A DNA stretch of 64,000 nucleotides from Pseudoteredinibacter isoporae (GTDB lineage: Bacteria > Pseudomonadota > Gammaproteobacteria > Pseudomonadales > Cellvibrionaceae), in NCBI RefSeq assembly GCF_011602085.1, contig NZ_JAAONY010000003.1, positions 434,001-498,000 on the forward strand, given 5' to 3'. Under the pieces are notes generated by a model, which saw only the letters and a list, made by a program, of their open reading frames with translations, was not told where the DNA came from and ran no database searches. Shown here one piece after another: positions 58,292-64,000 of this stretch. The translations under genes and the position numbers were made by a program. Position 1 is the first letter of the stretch. Each line of letters begins with the position of its first letter.

Positions 58292-58789
58292 TTATACGGC
58301 TACGTCTTCATTATTCAGTTCAGCCCACTCTTCCTCGGTGAGCAGCTTGTCCAAATCAATCAGGATCAACAGTTCGTCATTTTTATGGCAAACACCCTGA
58401 ATGTATTTGGAATTATCGTCATTACCGACGTTTGGCGTGATTTCGATTTCTGACTGGCGCAGATAAACCACTTCTGCAACGGAATCCACCAAAATGCCCA
58501 CTACATGGCCATCAGCTTCCACAATGACGATTCGGGTATTATCGGTAATATCTGTAGCGTCAAGATCAAAACGCTCGCGGGTATCGATAACGGTTACCAC
58601 GTTACCACGCAAGTTAATGATCCCCAGTACATACTCGGATGCCCCAGGCACTGGAGCGATTTCGGTGTAACGCAAGACTTCTTGAACTTGCATCACATTG
58701 ATCCCGTATACCTCACCGGCGAGCTTAAAGGTCACCCATTGCAAGGTAGGATCATCATTTACGTTCTCTTCAATGGCGTTGGCCGACAT
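58292..58789 (-). CDS. cheW: Chemotaxis coupling protein
   Basis: 165 residues, one CheW SH3-like domain (QWVTFKLAGEVYGINVMQVQEVLRYTEIAPVPGAS, YVLGIINLRGNVVTVIDTRERF). Links methyl-accepting receptors to CheA. The frame is open 17 codons upstream, but the ATG at 58789 follows GAGGGAG and gives the usual start. A terminator lies between it and parA, so it may also be transcribed separately. Confidence 0.96.
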   Translation of the reverse strand: MSANAIEENVNDDPTLQWVTFKLAGEVYGINVMQVQEVLRYTEIAPVPGASEYVLGIINLRGNVVTVIDTRERFDLDATDITDNTRIVIVEADGHVVGILVDSVAEVVYLRQSEIEITPNVGNDDNSKYIQGVCHKNDELLILIDLDKLLTEEEWAELNNEDVAV

Positions 58790-58915
58790 AATTTCGACTC
58801 CCTCAAAACAGTTTTTGGCCCTCAAAGGCCAAGCAGGCATTAATTCGCGTCAAAAACTTCACGCACCTGTTCTTAAATATAGTCGTTTGCAGGTTCTGTG
58901 CCAGGAACGGTAGGT

Positions 58916-58963
58916 AAAAAAACTGCCCCTTGGTCGGAATGCAAAAACGACCACCCAAGGGGG
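58916..58963 (-). terminator. Intrinsic terminator between parA and cheW
   Basis: On the minus strand a bulged stem CCCCTT..GGTCG/CGACC..AAGGGG, followed by CAG and seven T. It lies 20 bases after the parA stop and 127 bases before cheW. Confidence 0.78.
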
Positions 58964-58983
58964 TTATCGGCGGGATTTCAGAT

Positions 58984-59838
58984 TTATACAGCCTCAGCCC
59001 AATAAGCTTTTGTCGCTTTGTCGGAATTTGCGAAAGTTTCACCTTCGGAATCCACACGGCGTTGGCTGCTGATGCGTTGTTCAAGGAAGCGGTACAGCGC
59101 CCCATAGGCCTGCACGCCCTTTGCAGCGGGCTGGAAGAGGTTAGCAGGAACCCCCAGGCGGCTGGCATCGCGGAGCTTGGTATCGATGGGGATATGGCCG
59201 GGCCAAAGATCGACCGGAAACTCATTGCGCAGAGAACGTACTGTCTGCTGGCAGGCCTGGGTGCGACGATCCACCATAGTGGGCACAACCACTCTATCGA
59301 TGACCGTATCCAGAGAGTGCTGCACCATATCAACGGTTTGCTGCATACGCGCAAAACCCTGCAGCGACAAAAATTCGGCTTGTACCGGGATAATCAAGCG
59401 AGTGCTGGCCACCAGCGCATTGATCATTAATACCCCCAAGGCTGGCGGGCAATCAATCAGCACCAGGTCAAAATCCTCTTCAAGCAGGCTCAGCACCTGC
59501 CCTAACACCAGACCAAAGCCCCGTCGGTGCTGGGCTGTGCGTTCCAGAGTAATCAAGCTGGGGGAGGACGGCATCAAACTCAACCCTTCATAGGGTAGCT
59601 CCATGACGATATCCATAATCATCTGGCGACTCACCTGGCCTTCATGGTGAAGCAGTTCCGCCGATGACTGTTTCAGTGACTGGGGCTTTATCCCAAAATA
59701 GCTGCTCATAGAACCTTGAGCATCCAGGTCTACCAACAACACGCGCTTGCCGGCCTGGGCCGCATAGCCACCCAATGTCACCGCACTGGTTGTTTTACCC
59801 ACACCGCCTTTCTGATTTGCTACGGTCCACACTTGCAT
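58984..59838 (-). CDS. ParA-family ATPase of the chemotaxis cluster (ParC-type)
   Basis: 284 residues. Deviant Walker A KGGVGKTT (start MQVWTVANQKGG), Walker A' VLLVDLDAQGSMSSYFG, and Walker B DLVLIDCPPALG. In related bacteria this protein places chemotaxis arrays at the cell pole. The frame opens 19 codons earlier, but the ATG at 59838 follows AGAGGA and begins the fold directly. Upstream, motD ends 251 bases away; that gap holds a perfect TTTCACC/GGTGAAA inverted repeat at 59934-59953. Confidence 0.94.
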   Translation of the reverse strand: MQVWTVANQKGGVGKTTSAVTLGGYAAQAGKRVLLVDLDAQGSMSSYFGIKPQSLKQSSAELLHHEGQVSRQMIMDIVMELPYEGLSLMPSSPSLITLERTAQHRRGFGLVLGQVLSLLEEDFDLVLIDCPPALGVLMINALVASTRLIIPVQAEFLSLQGFARMQQTVDMVQHSLDTVIDRVVVPTMVDRRTQACQQTVRSLRNEFPVDLWPGHIPIDTKLRDASRLGVPANLFQPAAKGVQAYGALYRFLEQRISSQRRVDSEGETFANSDKATKAYWAEAV

Positions 59839-60089
59839 GATCGAATCCTCTACTTGCCACGACGGTAATGACTTGCCGCCTGCCCTATACCCCATAGGCC
59901 ATGGATTGCCCCATGACTACGTATTAAGCCGATTTTCACCACATTGGGTGAAATCAACTGGATTTACCGAGTACTAGAGCAAGGGCTGTACCAACCTCGA
60001 AAGCGGGTTTTCTGGATTCGATGAGCGGGGATAAAGTGGAAGGGAAAGACAAGCGTTTGCGGATTGCCCTTCTGAATGGCTCATAGAGC

Positions 60090-61088
60090 TTATTGGCTGT
60101 CGCCATTGCTGTACAGCACACCACCACTTTCAGTGGCCTGTGGTTGCAAAATCAGAGGGGGTAATTCCTCCTCCGCCTGTGCGGCCGCTTCGGCCTCCAG
60201 CTCCTGCAGTAACCTTTGCTCCGCCATCTGGCGCATTTCAGCAATGGCCGAAGCACGACTGGCGGCGCGACTGATTTCACTTTGACTCTGGAAAGCGTTA
60301 GGTTCTTTTGCCGCCATTTCCATGGCCGTACGGGCACTCACGCTCATGCGCTCCGGAGCACGCCGGGATACCATCACCACCACCCGACGGTTTTGCTGGC
60401 GCCCGGCAACCGTATCGTTGTCCGCGATTGGCTGAAACTCTCCATAACCAACCGCCGACAAACGTTGGGGCCTTACACCAGAAGCGATTAGCAATTTCAC
60501 CACCGTTGCGGCACGCGCTGAAGACAGTTCCCAGTTACTCGCAAAACGGGGCGAACGTATGGCCTGATTGTCGGTATAACCTTCTATTTGAATCTGGTTT
60601 TCGTAACCGCGTAGCTTTGTTGCAAGTTGACCGAATAATTCCTTAGCGGCATCGGAGGGCTCTGCGCTGGCACTGGCGAATAGAACATTGGAGTTCAATT
60701 TTAATTCCAGCCACAACTCGTTGCTGTCGAGTTCTACCAATTCATCATCAATCAAATCCGCAAACTCACTCGTTAGCTGACTTTCCAGCTGACTCAAATC
60801 CGCGACAATGGCCGGTGTACCTGCGAGCGTACTCTGCGCACTTTGATCAACAACTGCAGAAGGCATCGCCGAGCGTTCATTGAGTGCAATAGGATTGGGG
60901 TTCCGTGGTGGCGAGGTAAAAATGGCGTTTAAGCTGGTGGAGAGTTCCTTGTATTTCGCTTCATTTAATTGAGAAATGGAATACATCACCACAAAGAAGG
61001 CAAACAGCAGCGTAATGAAGTCCGCATAGGAAACCATCCAGCGTTCATGCTTAACTTCAATCTGTTGTTGCGGACGATGACGACGCAT
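60090..61088 (-). CDS. motD: Flagellar motor stator protein MotD (MotB family)
   Basis: 332 residues: basic N-terminus, one membrane helix with the proton-channel Asp (SYADFITLLFAFFVVMYSIS), and an OmpA-like peptidoglycan-binding domain (about 150-250; IEGYTDNQAI, NWELSSARAATVVKLLI, GYGEFQPIADN). The long C-terminal tail is Glu/Ala-rich. Pairs with MotC as a stator unit. GGAGG precedes the ATG, 24 bases after motC. Confidence 0.95.
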   Translation of the reverse strand: MRRHRPQQQIEVKHERWMVSYADFITLLFAFFVVMYSISQLNEAKYKELSTSLNAIFTSPPRNPNPIALNERSAMPSAVVDQSAQSTLAGTPAIVADLSQLESQLTSEFADLIDDELVELDSNELWLELKLNSNVLFASASAEPSDAAKELFGQLATKLRGYENQIQIEGYTDNQAIRSPRFASNWELSSARAATVVKLLIASGVRPQRLSAVGYGEFQPIADNDTVAGRQQNRRVVVMVSRRAPERMSVSARTAMEMAAKEPNAFQSQSEISRAASRASAIAEMRQMAEQRLLQELEAEAAAQAEEELPPLILQPQATESGGVLYSNGDSQ

Positions 61089-61112
61089 AAGGCCTCCTGA
61101 AGCACGCCTACT

Positions 61113-61856
61113 CTAGCGCGGCAAAAAGCCCTGGAGTTTAATTTCAATGCTGCGAGGATTTTCCCCTTCTGCGATAGCAACAATGCCTTCGATGATCAAT
61201 TCACGATACAAAGAGTCGGCATTGACGGATTGTTTTAATTTATTCGCAATCGGTAAAAGAAATAAATTCGCAAACGCCACACCGTAAATGGTCGCAACAA
61301 ATGCAACCGCAATCCCCGGCCCGAGTTGAGAAGGATCAGAAAGGTTCTTCATCACATGAATCAAACCAATCACTGCACCGATGATTCCGATGGTGGGCGC
61401 ATACCCGCCCATGGATTCGTAAAAGCTGGCGGCATTATGATCCCGCTGTTCCTGGGCAATCATATCAATTTCCAGAGACTGCCGAATAACCTGGGTATCG
61501 TTGCCATCAATTAATAGCAAGAGTGCTTTGTGAGCAAAGCGATCTTTTTCTTTGTCGGCAATCGGCTCAAGCCCCAGTAATCCCTCTCGTCGTGCGACAA
61601 CTGCCCAGTTCACCACGCGCTTTATACCGGCATCGAAAGCCGGATACTGAGGATAGAAAATGCGCTTCCCGAGCTTCAAGGCACGCTGTAGATGAGGCTG
61701 CGGTGTCTGCAAAACAGCCGCGCCGAGGGTGCCGCCAATGACGATCAGTGCTGCCGGGCCGTTCAGCAAAGATTGCAAACTGCCGCCCTCGAGAAAATTC
61801 CCGCCAAGCAATGCTGCCGTACCAATGGCAAGCCCGATGAGAGTAAGTAAATCCAT
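61113..61856 (-). CDS. motC: Flagellar motor protein MotC (MotA family)
   Basis: 247 residues, four membrane helices. The cytoplasmic loop and the helix 3-4 signature (GGYAPTIGIIGAVIGLIHVMKNL, GPGIAVAFVATIYGVAFANLFLLPIA) are typical. Its ATG shares one base with the cheB stop (TGATG), so motC is coupled to cheB. Confidence 0.96.
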   Translation of the reverse strand: MDLLTLIGLAIGTAALLGGNFLEGGSLQSLLNGPAALIVIGGTLGAAVLQTPQPHLQRALKLGKRIFYPQYPAFDAGIKRVVNWAVVARREGLLGLEPIADKEKDRFAHKALLLLIDGNDTQVIRQSLEIDMIAQEQRDHNAASFYESMGGYAPTIGIIGAVIGLIHVMKNLSDPSQLGPGIAVAFVATIYGVAFANLFLLPIANKLKQSVNADSLYRELIIEGIVAIAEGENPRSIEIKLQGFLPR

Positions 61857-62905
61857 CAGCTGATCTCAACTAACTGTGACGCGAACTCATGCAGTGGCAA
61901 GACGTGATCGGTCAGTTCCGCTTTGGCCACTGCCATTGGCATACCATAAATTACGGAGGTCGCTTCATCCTGACTCCAGATCGTACCGCGACGCTGCTTT
62001 ATGGCACGGGCGCCTTCACAGCCATCACTGCCCATACCGGTTAACACAATTCCGAACGCTCGACTGGCGAAAGCCTCCGCAGCCGAGGTAAAAGTTAAAT
62101 CCACGGAGGGTTTATAATTCACATCCGCCGGCCCATCGAAGACATCGATTTTCATGGGGTTTGATTTATTAAATGACAATTGCTTGCCGCCGGGAGCCAG
62201 ATAAGCTGTGCCGGGTTCAAGCAGCTCACCGTTTTCCGCATGACGAACGCGAATCTGACATTCCCGATCCAGCCGCTCCGCAAAAGCCATAGTGAAATTC
62301 GCCGGCATATGTTGAACCAGAACCAAAGGGATGGGAAAGTTTGCCGGTAAGGCCGATAGAATATCGGTCAATGCAACCGGTCCTCCGGTTGAAGAACCAA
62401 TCACAACCACGGAGGGCGCCTGGCTTTGCGAGCGCCGGCTCGGAACAGGCGCGGGTCTTGGTTTCGCGGGTTTCGACGGAGAGAAAGGACAGGCAACCGC
62501 TTTTTCTCCACGCATGGCGACCGTTAAAATACGATCCTGTAAAGCGGCACTCAGCTTTTGAGAGTCTCTTGAAAACTCCGCAAAGTTTTTCGCCATAAAG
62601 TCGACGGCACCTGCTGCCAGCGCATCCAGGGTAACTTTGGCGCCTTCATAGGTGAGGGAAGAAAACATGATAATGGGAACAGGATTGTTCGCCATGATTT
62701 CACGAACTGCGGTGACGCCATCCATCTCGGGCATCTCGTAGTCCATGGTGATAACATCAGGTTTCAACTCAGCCGCTTTGGCTACGGCCTCTTTACCATC
62801 ATTGGCCACACCCACGACATCAATGTTGACGTGCGAGCCGATCATTTCCCGCAAGCGATTTTGAAAAAATAAAGAGTCGTCGACAATTAGTACTTTAACG
62901 GACAT
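61856..62905 (-). CDS. cheB: Chemotaxis protein-glutamate methylesterase
   Basis: 349 residues: receiver domain (1-about 120; phospho-acceptor Asp55 in VITMDYEMPEMDG), a linker rich in Pro/Ser/Lys, and a C-terminal methylesterase/deamidase domain with the Ser in IGSSTGGPVAL, the His in VQHMPANFT and the Asp in GMGSDGCEGA. Resets receptor methylation after CheA phosphorylation. Confidence 0.97.
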   Translation of the reverse strand: MSVKVLIVDDSLFFQNRLREMIGSHVNIDVVGVANDGKEAVAKAAELKPDVITMDYEMPEMDGVTAVREIMANNPVPIIMFSSLTYEGAKVTLDALAAGAVDFMAKNFAEFSRDSQKLSAALQDRILTVAMRGEKAVACPFSPSKPAKPRPAPVPSRRSQSQAPSVVVIGSSTGGPVALTDILSALPANFPIPLVLVQHMPANFTMAFAERLDRECQIRVRHAENGELLEPGTAYLAPGGKQLSFNKSNPMKIDVFDGPADVNYKPSVDLTFTSAAEAFASRAFGIVLTGMGSDGCEGARAIKQRRGTIWSQDEATSVIYGMPMAVAKAELTDHVLPLHEFASQLVEIS

Positions 62906-63026
62906 TATGCCCTTCCCCTTTCAGTAGACCCGAGCAATAAAAACAAACAACTGCTGGCACACACTCCATGTACGGCTGTCGGCAGAGGCAGACCTTGGCT
63001 CCCGTCTGTTTAGATGTAGAGAGAGA

Positions 63027-63045
63027 TTGCCAGCGACGCTGGCAA
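63027..63045 (-). terminator. Hairpin just after cheA
   Basis: TTGCCAGC/GCTGGCAA, a perfect 8-bp stem with a three-base loop, 7 bases after the cheA stop. It has no U-tract on the minus strand, so it probably tunes rather than ends transcription into cheB. Confidence 0.45.
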
Positions 63046-63052
63046 CCCCTGA

Positions 63053-64000
63053 TTACGCGTAGCGTTTCAGCATCGCAGGCACATCCAGAATCAGTGCCAT
63101 GGTGCCATCACCCGTAATGGTCGCACCGGCCATACCCGGGGTTCCCTGAAGCATTTGGCCCAGAGGCTTGATCACGACTTCTTCCTGACCGATCAATCGG
63201 TCAACCACAAAGCCAACGCGATCGGTACCAACACTCACAATAACGACATGGGCTTCAGCTAACGGATCAATCTCATCTTCAACCAACCATTTCTTCAGAT
63301 AAAACAGTGGTACCGCTTTATCGCGAATGGTGACGCACTCCTGTGCATCTACAATATTGGTTTTGGTTAAATCCATCTGGAAGATTTCATTCACGCTCAT
63401 CAATGGCAAGGCAAAAGTTTGATCGCCCAGCATGACCATCAATGTTGGCATAATGGCCAGAGTCAACGGTACTTTAATGACCAGGCTGGTGCCTTCGCCC
63501 AGGCGGGATTTAATATCCACCGAACCGTTCAGCTGGGAGATTTTGGTTTTCACCACATCCATGCCCACACCACGGCCCGACACATCGGAGATCTCAACCT
63601 TGGTTGAAAATCCTGGCGCGAAGATTAAATTAAACGCTTCTTCATCAGTCAGGCGTGCTGCGGAATCTTCATCGTATAAACCTTTTTCCACAGCTTTCTT
63701 GCGCAGAGCGTCCGGGTCCATACCGCCACCGTCGTCGGTGATCGACAAGAGAATATGATCACCTTCCTGCTCAGCAGCCAGGGTTACCGTACCCACGCGG
63801 CTTTTGCCGGAAGCTTCACGTTTATCGGGTGATTCAATACCGTGGTCAACCGCATTGCGCACCAAGTGCACCAATGGATCTGCCAGTGCTTCCACCAGAT
63901 TTTTATCCAAATCCGTATCTTCACCCACCAGTTCCAGCTTGATCTCTTTGCCGAGGTTTCTCGCCAGATCACGTACAACTCGTGGGAAACGACCAAAAAC
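63053..64000 (-). CDS. cheA: Chemotaxis histidine kinase CheA (5' end outside window)
   Basis: The last 316 codons of CheA; the N-terminal HPt domain is off the window. Visible: dimerisation-to-kinase boundary (FGRFPRVVRDLARNLGKEI), N-box DPLVHLVRNAVDHGIE, G1 ITDDGGGMDP, and G2 SDVSGRGVGMDVVKTK. The CheW-like regulatory domain follows (from about 195 of the visible part; LGDQTFALPLMSVNEI). Stop at 63053, 147 bases before cheB. Confidence 0.98.
   Translation of the reverse strand, partial: VFGRFPRVVRDLARNLGKEIKLELVGEDTDLDKNLVEALADPLVHLVRNAVDHGIESPDKREASGKSRVGTVTLAAEQEGDHILLSITDDGGGMDPDALRKKAVEKGLYDEDSAARLTDEEAFNLIFAPGFSTKVEISDVSGRGVGMDVVKTKISQLNGSVDIKSRLGEGTSLVIKVPLTLAIMPTLMVMLGDQTFALPLMSVNEIFQMDLTKTNIVDAQECVTIRDKAVPLFYLKKWLVEDEIDPLAEAHVVIVSVGTDRVGFVVDRLIGQEEVVIKPLGQMLQGTPGMAGATITGDGTMALILDVPAMLKRYA

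Overview
The window looks like the chromosome of a free-living, motile, aerobic gammaproteobacterium related to pseudomonads and marine Cellvibrio-type bacteria. This is inferred from gene order and fusions: sdhCDAB-sucA divergent from gltA, a TyrA-AroA fusion beside pheA and gyrA, the mtaD-ubiG-mupP-yciK run, and a flagellar cheA-cheB-motC-motD-parA-cheW-DUF2802 cluster. No rRNA, tRNA, insertion sequence, prophage or CRISPR array was recognised.

Layout. 1-8650: TCA cycle (3'-truncated sucA, sdhB, sdhA, sdhD, sdhC on the minus strand; gltA on plus), with an unusually long, hairpin-rich spacer before sucA. 8850-19700: small loci, including exported proteins of unknown function, an orphan ExbD, a LapG-type periplasmic protease, GlpE rhodanese plus a TSUP transporter, two adjacent secreted paralogues with a GWHC domain, a LysR regulator divergent from cytochrome b561-YceI, and an ArsR-type regulator divergent from a NIPSNAP/ABM pair. 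19700-28410: cysDN, tyrA-aroA, pheA, gyrA. 28860-32610: mtaD, ubiG, mupP, yciK. 32875-37254: a compact operon of a CHASE2 membrane protein, a secreted protein, a periplasmic caspase-like protease with a PDZ-like tail, and a lipoprotein. 37400-41700: exported hypothetical proteins, a DUF4124-glutaredoxin fusion and an RlmI-like methyltransferase.

41890-57000 is the most accessory part. An 817-residue plant-type LRR protein is followed by a 2748-residue exported SpvB/RHS polymorphic toxin whose C-terminus is a Tae4-type peptidoglycan amidase. Its start-overlapping lipoprotein is the likely periplasmic immunity protein. Downstream is an AT-rich graveyard of small orphan genes, RHS-core fragments and a truncated glutaredoxin copy, which is the usual debris of toxin-tip exchange. 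Upstream, a ~265-bp direct repeat carries the leader and first codons of the LRR gene twice, so a second LRR gene was lost.

57400-64000 returns to core genes, the chemotaxis and motor cluster, ending in a 5'-truncated cheA. Three otherwise different exported protein types (the GWHC pair, the LRR protein and the RHS toxin) share a similar GW-x-C / DG / R / CG pattern. This suggests one uncharacterised beta-domain reused across the genome.
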